DNA of 64,000 bases, taken from NCBI GenBank assembly GCA_946807835.1, contig OX327697.1, positions 1,255,001 to 1,319,000 of the forward strand, written 5' to 3'. Shown in pieces: positions 1 through 13,100 of the stretch. Below the pieces are notes generated by a model. The model saw only the letters and a program-made list of their open reading frames with translations, ran no database searches and had not been told where the DNA came from. Position 1 is the first letter of the stretch. Each line of letters begins with the position of its first letter. Position numbers and translations under genes: made by a program. Source of the stretch: Ailanthus altissimus. Its lineage: Eukaryota > Streptophyta > Magnoliopsida > Sapindales > Simaroubaceae.

Positions 1-3000
1 AGAAGACCTTAAAGCCCATTTGGGCTCGTTAAAAGATTGTATGGTGATGGATCTTTTGTTGGAAGCTATAGAGTTTGTTAAGAGGTGGAAAACATGGAAG
101 TTTTGGGAGTGTTGTGATTGTTGTGAGAAGTTTGTTGATTGTCAGGCTTACATGGAGCACCTTTATGATTCTCATGACTGGAAAATTTGTCTAGATGTAG
201 TACCATATCTGCCACCACTAATTGATGATGAATCGATTGAGATAATTGTGAAAGGTGATTGGAAACCGGTTAATACTTGGGAAGCTATCAAGAAAATGCA
301 CAATCAATTCAAATCAGAATCTTGTAGTACAGATGAGAGTGTTTTGTGTGCTGAGAAGGGCTTGGATGAGCATAAAGTTACCATTAGTGAAGAAGATATG
401 GTGAAACATTTATTATTTGGTAGTAGAAGTGAGAACGTGTCATGCTTAGCCTCCAGAGACGATCTGCAATGGCCATTATGTGATGATAGTAAACGAGCAG
501 TACTCCTTGGGAGAGTTCATAGTATGTTGCAATTACTTCTTGGATATAACTATCTTACACAAAATCATGTTTATTGCATGATAGAGTATACGATTGATGA
601 GCTTAAGATTAATAAAATCTCAGATTCATGGTTAAGAAGCCGAGGCCTGAAAACCCTTAAGCTTGTATGCCTTTTAGGATCTCCACAGCTTGAAAGAATC
701 CTTTATATGTTGCAGTGTGTCCCAGATAGCTTTGGTCTAAGTGAAAATTCTAAGATAGGTAACTCCATGGATGAACAACTCAGTGGTGATCAGGCTTTTG
801 AGGTTGTACTTAGTGAAGACTTCTCATGTTTCCTGTTGGATGACCGATTTTTGCGAGGACAGCTCAATCTTTCCAATTACTTCGGCACAGTTGCTTATAA
901 TGGGTCTGCAGGAACTTCTAAAAATGGTGTGCATGGAAATGGGCTACTGCCTGGTAGTGATGATTTATTGTCATGGTTATTTGCGGACCAAGAGGTCAGG
1001 GAGGCATTAGACTTGTGGACAAGTCTAAGAAAATCTCAAAACCGACAAGTAATGGGATTTTTTCAGATCTTTAAAGAAGAACATTTCCATTTAGTGAGAA
1101 TGTGTGACAAAAGACGGAAACACTTTAAACAATTTAATGCAGTGAAGGCAGTTGACAATATATATGCCGAAGAGATTAAGAGGAGGGAGCAAGATCCAGA
1201 ACGTGGAGTGCAAACTGTTGCATCTCTGCTTAGAGAAAGGCTAGAAGAGCTTAATAAGAAGAATGATAATTCTGTGACAGATGATCAGTTTGAGTTAGAT
1301 TTTATATTGAATGTTCTTGAAATAGACCAAGCTGTGACTGCTCATAAGTTTGGAAACAAGTCAACAATGCAGGAAAACTCGACTTTATCAGATTACTGTC
1401 TGCAAAAAGAAATAAAGGGTTGGAAAATGCAGCTGTTAAATGATGTGAGTATGGCAGTAACAGTATAAGTTTTCATTCCTTCAGCCAAATGGTTCTTTAA
1501 TTATTGAGCTATTTTGGCGCTCTTTGGGTCTGACTATGTTTAATCCTTCAGCTTCAAGTTGATAAGGCATTAATAATGCAAAGTACTGGCATCATGAAGC
1601 AATATGGGCAGCAACTTGGGCAGGTATCTGCTTATGACTATCGGTTAATCATGTTGCCCATATTGAACTCATTCATCAAGGTTTGTTCTGGAATCTGTCA
1701 ATATGTTTTTCACTACTCTTGGTTTCTTGAAGTTTGTTGTTATATCTTTTTCTTATGGAAATTCCGTCCTTGGTAGTCCCGTTTGGAAGATCTGATGCAC
1801 AAGGATGCCTTGGAGAAATCAAATGCTGCAATGAAATTTTTTTTAGCAGAGCTTGATGTCAAGAAGAACATTAATAAGGGATGTGATGATATGAGACAAA
1901 CACACAGAAAATCCATAGATACAAAAACGAAGAAGAACAAGAGAAGGAAAGAGGCTAAGGATTTGAAGAATTGCTTGCTGAAAGGTGTTCCAGTTGACTC
2001 TACTGCATTGTAAGTGGTTCTGTATATAATTTGTGTAAGAAGCATATCTCTAGTATTGACATTTCATAGATACTGGCTCTTTTAGTCAATCATGATTTTA
2101 ATTGCCATTTGTATCTAGATATAAGCTTAGTCTGTTTCCAGTTAACGCGTGCCTTGCTTCAGTGACCATCCAGTTGTGAAGATTGGTGTTTGTAAAATTG
2201 CTGACGGACTGAAACAGCAAGAAGAGAAAATAGTTGATAAAAGATATGTGTATCAGATGCAAAGCTTTGGTAAATTTGTTTTCTCTTTTTTGATCATAAT
2301 CCGTTTCTTTTCAATTACTCGTGTTCAGATTCTTATAGTGTGGTTGAGTATATGTTGCTTATTTCATGGTTCTTAAACTGTAATGAAATCTCCCAATTAT
2401 GTTTGCATTGTTACATAGCCTTATTCATTCTCTTATGTTATCAAGCCGAAACTAACTCCTCTTCATGTTGGAGTACGGTTCCAGTCAAAAGCCAACTAAA
2501 TTGTGACTTTTTAAAATTCCAAACATAGTGTATGCAGTCAGCACTTCTAATGACTTGTCGGGCTTGTGGTTTCCCTGTAGTGCCTTGGTTATTTACTCTT
2601 TGCTTCTAATTGAAATCCTGCTTCTGTTATGTTACAAATTTGACTGTAGCCAACTAAATTCTGCCTCTGTTTTATATTTTGTATTTTGGTTACAGATAGA
2701 ACTCAGATGAGTAATGAGCTCTTCGAAACCAAAGAGTTGAAACATATAAAGATATAATTACTTTCTGTTTAAATTTCAGAACCTATACATGGATTCAACA
2801 CAACTGGGGCTGGACTGAAAAATGAAGCTGGTGAAAATAATTGCTTTCTAAATGTGATTATACAGGTTCTGATCTTGCAACCAAAACAATTGCTGCCCTT
2901 GTCTTCTTTCAGGATAATTTCTTCTACTTTATGCTCTTGTTTCTTTTTGTTTTCCTTTTCTTAATTTCTGAAACTTAGCTGACTCTTATTGTATTGCAGT

Positions 3001-6000
3001 CCCTGTGGCACTTGAGAACATTTGCAAAGAAGTTCATGAGTAGATCAAAATTAGATCATAAGCATGTTAAAGCAGCCTGTATTGTCTGTGCACTGCATGA
3101 TGTATTCTACGCGCTATGTAGGGCATCAGCTAGTGATGAAGAAACAGTTAGTCCAACCCCTTTGAGAATGGCTTTGAACTGTCTCTATAAAAAACGTAAA
3201 TGTTTCCTGATGGTTTGTACCCAAAGCTTTTCTTTTGGTGCCTCTAATTTTTTTTTTTTTTGGTTTCTGGTTTATTCTTTCATTAATACATGTAACTGTA
3301 AAATAAGATTGAAATTTTATAGGGACAAATGAACGATGCTTCATATGTTTTCGAAGCTATTTTGTCAAATCTTCACCAATCATTTACTTCTAGTGGGGGA
3401 TCTCCTGGTTCTCCTGGTTCTGCATGGGGAAGCAACTGCAACAATTCATCAAATCCTTGCTTAGTGCATAACATTTTTGGAATGAATATTGAGATAAAAA
3501 GCAATGGCAACCATAGTCCTAGTTTGGTTCATCGAAGGAATATATCGGAATTCATCTATATATGCAAAAATAAGCTTACAAAATGGAAGGTATGTTTAAT
3601 TAGAAAAATCTATTGAAAGAAAGAAAATTTTCAGTTAGGACTTGTAAAGGCTATATATTTGACATGCCAAATTGATTGCAAATCTCCTTTTTTCAGGTGA
3701 TACATGGGAATCACACTTTTGAAAAGCTTGTCAAGCTTGAACTTGAAGCAATAACAAAGAGGGAAATACAAAGTACTATTGGTCCAAATGCAGGAGATGG
3801 TGGAAAACTAAACCATGCTAATGTTACTGATTGGCATCCACCGCATGTCCTCACAATAGGTGCATATTTGTTTACAAATTATCCAGGCTTGTATATGTTC
3901 ACTCATGCTGTAACCTTTAGTTCTTTATGCCTTGATTTCCAGTTTTAGAGGATGAGAATGATACAGAGAGCAAACAAGAAATATCAGCAACTTACAGTGA
4001 TCTGTTAACCGAGTTAGATATTGGTGTTCACTCTCAAGGTTCAGATCCAGGGAAAAAATTTATTCTCATTTCAATGGTAAACTACTTATGGACTTTGATT
4101 ATATAAGATTTAAGTTGTAACAACTTTTCTGGTTCTTGCAATTGAAGAAAATTCCCCTGCGCGGTTTTGGTCTTGGAATGCTTCAGAGGCTTGTAGTGTC
4201 TTAAGATTTAAGAGCATAAAAGTTACTATGTTCATAAGTGAGAGTGTAGGATCAATTTATTGAAGTTTATACCATGGACAATACTGGCTAAATATTTCAT
4301 GTTAAAACTGAGAATGTAACATATCTAGTATTTCCATAGTGCAAAACTTTTAACGTTGCTTTTGCTTTTACATGCTTTTATATGTTTTTCACATGAGCTG
4401 CCTTGGTAAATATGAAAATAGGTAATCAAAGTAGTTGAAATGACAGCAACTTACTGTTAAAATCTTGCAAATGTAAATGTTCTTCAGACTTCTATCTTTT
4501 ACTATTGCATCACTGACTGGCATTTCCATCTTCTAGGTTTGCTACCATGAAAGTAAACGGCACTATAGTTGCTTCATTTACAATCATGAGCATCAAAGAT
4601 GTTTTTCATACGACGACAAATATGTGAAGGTACAGTCTAATAGTTTGCATCATTTAGTTCCAAAACACTGCTTTTGCATTTTTGTATGATTTGTGTAATC
4701 CAAATTGTTCTACAGGACATTGGAAACTGGGATTCTGTCTTTAAGAAGTGCATTCAAAGTCACATGGAACCATACATTCTCATTTTTGAAACTGTACAGT
4801 AGAGCTTCCCAATAAACTTCACTACATGAACCTCTGGCTGTTTTCTCATATTGCTTGCTTGATGTTTTCAAAACAAATCTCCTTTTTCTAGACAAACTTG
4901 GAAGATCTCTTCGACAAGGACACTGCAGAGAAATCTGAAGCCAAAATAGAAGCTCCTTCTGAAGAGCATGCCGTTGACACCAAGAAGACTATCAATGAAG
5001 TTTGTGATAATGCAAGGAAGAAAGAAGATCAGAAGAAGAAGAAGAATAGTTTCAGGAAAGCTAAGGAATCAAAGGTTTTAATTGCTATTTCTATTTCTGT
5101 TTGTTTTCTGGAAGTTATTGTTCAGTGTATAATTTATGAAGTAAGCTCACATTTAAGTAAAATTTTAGGCAACTGGTGACAGTGATAACTTTCAGCTCCA
5201 TCAGAAATATGCAGAACAAGAGTAAGTCCATGCAAATCGTAGTTGCTCTTTCGTTCTATTTTGAGCTTTTTTCACAAAAACTTTGATATGTGTTTTGCTG
5301 GTGCCTTGCTTCAGTAACAATCCATGTTCAGAGATTGGTGATGAGGAAAAACTGCTCGAAGAATATTCAGAGCATCAGAGACAAAATATGAATGAACCTA
5401 AGCAAAAGAGCTTTGTGGAGAAAAATGCAGATATGATTGGAAGTATAGGAGAAAATGTAGAAGAAGTTGTGTATGCTATCCACTCAAATCATCATGAAGA
5501 TGATAATGAGAAAAGACTTGAAGCTGACATCCGAAAAGCTGTTCGTCTAAGCCTCAGTAATTTTCCTTTTCCTCTCATTACCTTATGCCTCCACTTTCAT
5601 GTTGCTTGTTTTCATACTTTTTATTGTTACATAGTTAGAACTATATGCACCACAATTTATAACAATGCGGTCACATACTCAATACTTATTGCCATCTTCT
5701 GGTTTTAGCTTCCATCTTATAACTTTTTCATCTTCTTATCTTAATTAAATTCCAGATTCTTTTGAAAATCAACATGGGGCATTACCAACTAATGTAAAGG
5801 ACGGCACCACTCCACAACTTGATGTATACAGATATGTGATTATCCAGGTTCTGCCAATTTGCCATTTTCTCAACTTTGAATATTTTTTGTTGTCTTTTTT
5901 TTTAAACAAGTCTTCACTTTTCATCTATCTATGATTCATTTGTCAACTCTGTGGGTGATGCAGTCCCAGTGGCGATTAAGACAGCTTCGAGATGAGTTCA

Positions 6001-6445
6001 TGAGTAAATCACAAACTCATCATACACATAATGGAGGAGATCTCTGTTTTCTCTGTGCATATAATAGTTCATTTGCTGCCTTGCGTGTAGCATTTGGAAA
6101 TGAGACAAGAGAAGCTTTTGGACTGACCCCTTTAATCCCTTCAAAAGAACTGCCTATTGCTTATTTCATTAAAGAATGGGTAGGTACTACTACAATAACA
6201 ATAATATTATTACTGCCATTTTCTTTATTCTTGTTGCCTTCTTATGGGTTTATGTTTCGTTTCATGTTCATTCTTTTTTTTTTTTGTCTTTTTTTTTAAA
6301 GTTAAACAAGCAAGATCAGTTTGATAAGGATGCCAAAGTGGTTGAGGTTCCGGAAAGTGCTTCTGAACTGGAAAATCAGCTTGTGGCTGCGGTGAGAAAC
6401 ATTATGGAAGAGTTAGAGCAGGAAAGGCAACAAGAAAGAGGCTGA
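1..6445 (+). CDS. DUF629/UCH ubiquitin hydrolase-related protein, gene 1 (5' partial)
   Basis: The reading frame is open from base 2, so the start and the DUF627 part lie before the window. Exons by alignment to genes A and D: <2-1444, 1552-1680, 1777-2009, 2163-2269, 2780-2865, 3000-3212, 3323-3589, 3697-3859, 3949-4076, 4537-4629, 4716-4793, 4892-5074, 5169-5221, 5315-5556, 5756-5847, 5964-6179, 6302-6445 (TGA). This gives 1289 visible codons with consistent phases. Seen: a DUF629 C2H2-like finger (WECCDCCEKF then H..H), the UCH Cys box ENNCFLNVIIQ in the 2780-2865 exon, the His box RHYSCF with following YDD in the 4537-4629 exon, and a C-terminal second UCH-like start (DVYRYVIIQSQWRLRQ) without the Cys. 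Odd: the 53-nt exon 4 of gene A is missing, and exon 3 is lengthened to a new GTAAGT donor that keeps frame. The C-terminus is shorter than in A. Catalytic Cys and His are retained, so protease activity is possible but unproven. Confidence 0.88.
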
Positions 6446-7315
6446 AAAAGCACCTAGCAAGTTGCAAAGATTAAGTAATTTTTATGAGGACAAATGTACA
6501 ATGCCCCTAATTTTGTTAAAAAATTTCTTGCAAATTCATCATGAATTGTATAGTTTTCGCTTGGTTATTTCTGATTCAGAATCACAATGCACGTACAAAG
6601 GGCTTTCTTGATTTGTCTTAGTGCTTGTTGCTTTTGATTTGTACATTATAGTCCAGGGAATTAAAAATCAGATGACAACTCAATATTAAAGTTTAGAACG
6701 ACAAGTCATCTACTTCTTAAACGCACGGACGATAAGCCGTCTACTTGTTTAATAACCAAACGACAAGCTCTCGAGACAGAAACGACTGAATTTTGAAAGG
6801 TCTCGACTGTTATATCAGTTGGCGCCAAAATTAATTGAGAATGGGCTGTCTCAAACTATGCTGTCATAGTTCACGGCCTCTTTATAGCCAACGGCAGAAC
6901 AACTATGCTATCAGTTTTATGTTAAGTGTGTTAGGTATAAATAGATTATGATCAATATCTTTTATTATTTTTATTAATTTTTATTAATTTTTATTATTTT
7001 AAGATAATATTCATTAAGTGTAAAATAATTTATCCATATTCATAAATAGTGAGTGACATTTTTGATGGAAAAATGTTTATAAATAGAATATTTAGTTAAG
7101 TTTTGAAATCATCCAATTTTATTTAAGATACACATATACTATCAGTGGAAATTGACAAGATTTTAAAAAGCTTAACATCTTTCAAGATTGTTGAAAAACG
7201 ACTTCAATAACAGAAGATATGTTTAATCTATTTTTTAAATTTCACATTAATCTATATGCTTTTAAAATTACTTTAAATATGTTTAAATCACCTTAAATTA
7301 GTCTAACATCTTATA
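6446..7315. other. Intergenic, no gene seen
   Basis: This is the 3' flank of gene 1. Short imperfect direct repeats around 6699-6770 share the core ACGA(C/T)AAG followed by GTCTACTT-like text. From about 6955 to 7010 there are repeated TTTTTATTAA units. No convincing coding region. Confidence 0.5.
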
Positions 7316-7515
7316 GCCCTTTGCGCTCTATCTGGCGATGGTCATCTGGCTTATGCATCTCATGTTTTCGAGCAAGTTCAAGCGCCTAATTCCTTTATTT
7401 ATAAAACTATTATTAGAGCTTACTATTGTAGTTCTTGGCCGAAAGTTGTGATTCGTTACTTTGATCTCATGTTAAAAAGGGATGGGATAGAACCGATAAT
7501 AATATGTTTCATTTT
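7316..7515 (+). pseudogene. PPR protein fragment (N-terminal repeats)
   Basis: The translation reads ALSGDGHLAYASHVFEQV, then APNSFIYKTIIRAY and IRYFDLMLKRDGIEP. This is the 'A..VF..M..PN.F.YN.LIRAY' pattern of plant PLS-class PPR proteins, which act in organelle RNA processing. It breaks down after IEP through a frameshift. A homologous piece with the same text (IRAYR....AIRHFDLMLKR) lies at 45885. There is no start, no remaining repeats and no C-terminus, so this is a dead fragment. Confidence 0.75.
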
Positions 7516-7518
7516 GTA

Positions 7519-7682
7519 TATCTTTCAGCAATACATGTCCCTGACACCATGAATATATCATAATGTAAGGCAAAAAGAAGATGAGAAGAAGAAGATAGAG
7601 AAAGAAAGGGTTGAAGAATCTAAAGTTTTAACTGTTGTTTCTATTTCGTTATTTTTTTTCCCAGAAGTAATTGTTTAGTATC
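7519..7682 (+). pseudogene. Relic exon 13 (plus intron start) of a DUF629/UCH gene
   Basis: The text from TATCTTTCAGCA through CCTGACACCA, GATGAGAAGAAGAAGAT and GAAGAATCTAAAG aligns with exon 13 of genes A (16169-16348) and D (58651-58830). It continues into their following intron (ACTG.TGTTTC.ATTTC, then AGAAGTAATTGTTTAG like AGAAG..ATTGTTCAG). It has internal deletions and stops. It directly follows the PPR fragment, so it is a fused relic of at least one further array member. Confidence 0.7.
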
Positions 7683-7787
7683 GTTGACCTCAAAATTTGA
7701 TTGTTAGAAATTCATGAGAATTAATAAAAATAAACGAAAATGCAGTAAGACCATTGAATTTATAATAGTTTAGCTAATTGTGAGCTT

Positions 7788-8030
7788 ATGTACATGTCCA
7801 CTTTTACCGAGGCTCAAATCTTTTATTGAGCTTAATAAGTTCATGTTCATTTTTATCGAGCCTATTCACTTTCATTGAACCTCATAAACCCATTTAAATG
7901 AATTATATAATATTTTATTGTAATTTTATTAGTTTATGTTCATTTTTACTAAGCCTCAATCACTTTCAGTTAGCCTCGTCAACTCATTTGAATGCATTAT
8001 AGAATATTGTATTGTAACTCGTTACAATAT
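7788..8030 (+). repeat. Degenerate direct repeat, about 93-bp period
   Basis: The units beginning near 7841 and 7934 share GTTCATTTTTA.C.AGCCT, CACTTTCA.T...CCTC, CATTT.AATG.ATTATA.AATATT.TATTGTAA. A partial third unit starts near 7790. It lies just left of the duplicated segment. Confidence 0.55.
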
Positions 8031-8523
8031 CAATAAATAGAGATAATGACTTTACAAATAAAAATAATTTAAAAAAAATAATAAGTGTACTGCTTTTTTT
8101 CTAAAGTGAAAATTAATCTCTCTCAATTAGATATCTTTTTTCATGGTTTAACCCCCCCTTTTTTTATAGGATAATAGACGTGTAAGTCGTAGAATTTGAG
8201 TTAAAATTAGAATATTATAATACTTTTTTAATTAATTTTTTATTATTAAAATTTTACTAAAATAAGGATAATAATTTTTATCTTACTTAAGACTTTCTTA
8301 AAGAGTTTTATTTTGATTTTTTAATAGATTGAGAGAGAAACAAGTATATAACTAGTAGTTGTTATTGGGTGCAATTGCATTTTGGATCTCTGCCAAAGTA
8401 AAATATTTTTTTTGGAAAATGCAGTATTGGGTACTAAAAAAATGGAGCTATTTTTTTTTTTTGGGATAATCATGTGCAATCTGCTCTTTTAAGATTGTAT
8501 CCCAAGGGTTAAAATTTCAAACC

Positions 8524-8640
8524 GCGTGATGTCCTGAAATTGTTCGAGGAAATGCTTATGAGTGGGTGTGAATTGCTGCTGCTGCTACTGCTACTGCTTC
8601 ATTTGCCTGCACGAGTGTGCTTTCCTCTGCATCAACGGGC
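8524..8640 (+). pseudogene. Possible PPR fragment
   Basis: One frame reads DVLKLFEEMLMSGCE, typical of a PPR repeat (ALxLFxxMxxSGxxP), followed by a CTG/CTA trinucleotide run that destroys the frame. The text just upstream (GCAGTATTGGGTACTAAAAAAATGGAG) resembles a piece of the 45885-46605 PPR relic. The same block is repeated at about 22225-22341. Short, so tentative. Confidence 0.4.
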
Positions 8641-9422
8641 TCTATCTCCACAACCATATGTTACTTCCTCAAAATCATACAAAATGGTAATACAATTCTT
8701 CCCCTATAACAATTTATAATGATGCATGTTATAGATATTTCTTTTATTAGACTATTTAATAATAAAAAGTTATTTAAGTGCGAATGTTTGCATATTTTTA
8801 GAATGCAGATGTTCAATTATTTGTATAAAGAATTAATTATTTATACATTTAAAAAAGTCAATTACTCGTATAATCAGATGAACATTCATATTTTAAAACA
8901 TACAAACACCCGCACTATTAAAATTAATCCACTAACTAACTATATATCCGCGTCATAAAATTCAGTAATGCATAAATTCATTTAAAATTATTCTCCTTGT
9001 TTAAAATAAATATTAGGGCTATTGACAATTATACCCACAAAATTAACTTAATAAATAAGTTTACTTCAATTAGATCTGAAATACTTATTTTGCTATAATC
9101 TGTTAATTTTTACCGTCAATTTAGTAGAGTCGTTGACTAATGATTTATCTAATGGTGGTGACGATAAACAATAGTGCTGTTACTCTTCTTTTCACTTTTA
9201 GCATCTTGATAGTGTTCCATTGAAAAAAAAAATCATACATTTACTTTGATCACAAAATTTTAAGTTTGTTGATGTTAATTTTAAATCAAATTAATACCGG
9301 TTATTGGCGACTGGGCACCGATAATGGCCATTGGTCAGACTAGTAGTTGGCTGCTCCATTTTTTATTTAATTTAATTTATTTTAAAAATATTTATTGAAA
9401 AAATATAACATATTACATTATT

Positions 9423-9519
9423 ACACGTGTCATTATCACTTATCATATATATGACATGTGTCATGATTACACTGACAGTGGCCATCAGTTATAATATGAT
9501 AAGTTACAATAACACATGT
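9423..9519. repeat. Imperfect inverted repeat upstream of gene A
   Basis: Arms 9423-9448 and 9494-9519 match at 22 of 26 positions as reverse complements, with a 45-base loop. AT-rich flanks make a MITE remnant possible. The copy in unit B is at 23125-23221 with a few substitutions. No target duplication was recognised. Confidence 0.5.
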
Positions 9520-9859
9520 CATTTTATTAACATTTATATTACATCAAATGAATAAATAAGATTACATAGCGTGTTTAAAAGATAGTAAACATGTGAGATT
9601 TTGTTATATGTCTAAAGTTTAGATAATTATACATTTAAGTTAGATGATAAATAATAAAGATAAATTAGTAATTATATATTAAAATTATTATTTTTATTGG
9701 CGAAGTTAATAAACTAGGAGAAAAATGAGTATTTTAAATTTAATTAAGACAAATTTATGTATTAGAACAATTTTGTAACGTATAATTATAGATATCCCTA
9801 AATATTACTATAATCATATAATGCAATAGCCAAAGCTAAATTGTGCCCCGTGGATAAAT

Positions 9860-9865
9860 CACGTG
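9860..9865. promoter_or_regulatory. G-box (CACGTG) upstream of gene A
   Basis: A perfect palindromic CACGTG lies 279 bases before the gene A ATG and a few bases before an ATTGG (inverted CCAAT). In plants this core binds bZIP and bHLH factors. In gene B the matching site reads CACATG. Function is inferred from the motif only. Confidence 0.4.
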
Positions 9866-10138
9866 GCTCAATTGGTGGGGTTTATTGGGTACAGCCAAGC
9901 TCATAATAATTGAACTATTCTTCACTCTTTACCAAACTTAACAGCTTCTCCAATTAACCGTAAATCTGTTAGATCTTTTCCTTCCGTTGTTTCCCAAATT
10001 TGCCCCCAACTGTTATTTTCCCGCCATTGGCAAGAGAAACCCCCATTTTCTCAGAAGCAAGAACACCCACAAGCACTCATTCTCTTTCAAGAAAAATCAA
10101 GAACAAGAAAATCATCACCAAAACCACAAGAAACCAAA

Positions 10139-13100
10139 ATGGGCAAGCAGCATAGGATCAAACGGACGGCCAAGCAAGGGAAGAACAAACAACCGCCGCC
10201 ACCTAAAACCACCGCCCATTACCGGATTGCCGTGGACGCATATGAAAATGAAGACTACAATGGAGCCTTGAAAGCCATCCAGAATTTTCAGTCGGTCAAC
10301 AGAAACACTGTTTTTTATCATCACGCTGAAGCCTTTCTGCAGTACAAACTCGCCACGAAAAATGAAGATTTTGACACAGTACGCAATCACATAAACGAAG
10401 CAGCCATATCGGCTAGTCGAGCTGCAGATCTATGCGGAAACTCCATTATATTAGGTCACTTTTGTGCCTCTATGCATTATATTTTGGCATGTTTGAACGA
10501 TGATTATCATGATTATGATGGGGTGATTCAACAATGTGAACGGACTCTAGCAATCAAGGATGCCAAGAAGCCGGATAGAGACAGTTTCATTTTCAAAGAT
10601 TTGAGTCAAGAAATGAAAATTAAGAAAATCAATCAAGAATTGACAGAAATGATGAAGCAGTGCAGGAACAAGAAAAGGTGGGTTCCAGTTGATTCAAAGA
10701 AAAGGTTTACAGAGTTCATGAGCGAAATAAAAGACAGATTGCTGGAGACTAACAATAGAATCGAATCAGCGAGCAAATCAGTTTCTCTGCTGCCAAAGGT
10801 AGAAGACAGAAGAAAGAAACAAGCTTTGGAGAATGTTATGGCCAATTTTGGTAAACAGCAGAACGTAAAATCTTTCTGGAGTAAAATGTGTCCCAAGGAA
10901 AAAAGAAAGTTGTTTGAAGTAAGTATAGAAGATCTCAAAACACATTTGCGCTCGTTTAAAGACCATAAGGTGATGGATCTTGTGTTGGAAGCTTTAGATT
11001 TTTATAGAACGTGGAAAACATGGAAGTTTTGGGAATGTATTTATTGTTGTATTAAGTTTGGTGATTGGGAGTCTTACATGGATCACCTATATGATAATCA
11101 TGGTTGGGACATTCCTTCTGATGTGCTATCATTTCTTCCACCACAAGTTGATGATGTTTCAGTGGAGATAATTGTGAAAGGTGACTGGAAACCAGTTAAT
11201 ACTGATGATCTGATCAAGGTGATGGTAAAACGATTGTTATTTCGCCGTAAATGTGATAAGAACCTGTCATCTGTAGGATCCACCAGCGATCTGAAATGGC
11301 CTTCATGTAATGATAGTGAACGCACAAATCTTCTTGCGGAAGTCCATGCCATGCTTCAGTTACTTCTCAGATGTAAATGTCTTATGCAAGACCATGTTGA
11401 TTCGTTGATAGAGCTCACTATTAAGGAGCTTAAACTTCGAGCTTTGGATTCACATTTCAGGAATGTGGGCATGAAAAACCTTAAGCTTGTATGCTTTTTA
11501 GCATCATCACAGCTTTGGAGCGTGCGTCAATACTTGCAGTCTGTAGCTGATTCATTTGGTTTAAGAGAAAACCCTGAGATAGAAAACTCCATGGATGAAC
11601 AACTTTATAATGATTGGGATTCTGACATGAAAGAGAAGGTCGTACTCAGTGACGACTTCTTATACCTCCTTTTGGATGATCAATTAGGAGAGCTTAATCT
11701 TGCTGATTACTTTGACTTTGTTGCTTCTATTGCAGGCAGTGATAAAATACTGTCACAGTTATATACAGGCAAAGAGGTTTGGAAAGAATTAGAGACATGG
11801 ACTAGGATAAGGGGCAATCTGAAAGGACTAGCAGAGCAGTTCTTTGATATGTTTGAGTTAGAACGTTTAAATATAGTTCACATGTCTGAGGAAAGATTGG
11901 AGCATGGAAAAGAATTGAGTGCAGTAGAGAAGGTTGCGAGTATATTTGCTGAAGAGATCAAGAGAAGGGAGAAAAGTCCACAGTATGTGGTGCAAACCTA
12001 TGCATCCTTGCTTAGAAAATTGCAAATGGAGCTTGAAGAGAGGACTGATAATGCTGAGAATAATTATCAGTGTGATTTAGATTTTATATCAAATATCCTG
12101 GAAAAAGACCAAACTGTTACTGCTTACCAGCTTCAAATCAAGACAAGAATGGAGGAAAACTTGAATCTATCAGATGATTGTCTGGGAAAAAAAATATCTT
12201 TGTGCAAGGATCAGCTCTCAAGTATTGTGAGTGTGTCATAACAGTATAATTTTTTTCATTCATTCAGCCAAATGATTCTTAAATTGTTGAGTTATGTTTG
12301 TTTTCTTTGTGCATGACCATGTAAAATCTCGCAGGTTTGTGTTGACAATGCAACAATAATGCAAAGTATTGAAGTTATTAAGCAATATGGTCTGCAAATT
12401 GGAGAGGTATCTGCTTGTGATTATCGGCTTATCTTGGTGCCTATATTGAAGTCACTCATCCAGGTTTGTCTTCCAATCTCTTGATGTTTCCTTAACCATT
12501 CTCAGCAATCTTGATATTATTACATCTTTTCATGTTGCAATTCTGTCTTTACAGCTACGTCTGGAAGATCTGGTACATAAGGAGAGCAAGGAGAATTCTG
12601 AGGCTAACATGCATGCACTTTTAAAGGAGCTTGATGCTGAGAAGAAAATTAATGAAGAACGTAATAATATGAGACAACAACACGGACAATCCACAGATAA
12701 CAAGAAGAAGGAAAAGAACAAGGGGAAGAAAGATGATGCACAGGTTAAGGATTTTAAGGTTTTGTCAGTCAGTTGTTTGCTTCTTGTTTTTGCTGTGGTG
12801 TAGGTGTTCAGCTATATAATTTGTGTGAGGTAAGCTGATGTTTGATACTGTAGGGAACTGAAAGTGCCAAGAAGCCTTGGCTTCCTCAGAAAGAAGCTGA
12901 TCAAGAGTAAGTCTCTGTCACAAAGTATTTGGTATTGAAGTTTGCTAAAATACTGGTTCTGGAAATTATCATGGACTTTAATTGCTACTCATATCTAGAT
13001 TTATATTTATACTTAGCTTTGTTTCCAGTTCATCTGTGCCTAGCTTCAGTGACTACCCAGTTTTGGACACTGGTGATTCTACAACTGCTGATGAACAGCA

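Noticed and set aside
8540..8600. CTG/CTA trinucleotide run as a separate microsatellite feature
   Set aside because: Too short and imperfect (about eight units). Noted with the PPR-like fragment instead.
8719..8958. 79-codon open frame duplicated at 22421-22660
   Set aside because: It is identical in both units only because of the duplication. AT-rich codons, no known motif, not present near genes 1 or D.
10115..12721. Several antisense open frames across exon 1 of gene A (and the same in B)
   Set aside because: They are shadows of the strongly coding + strand exon. They disappear in the diverged copies 1 and D.
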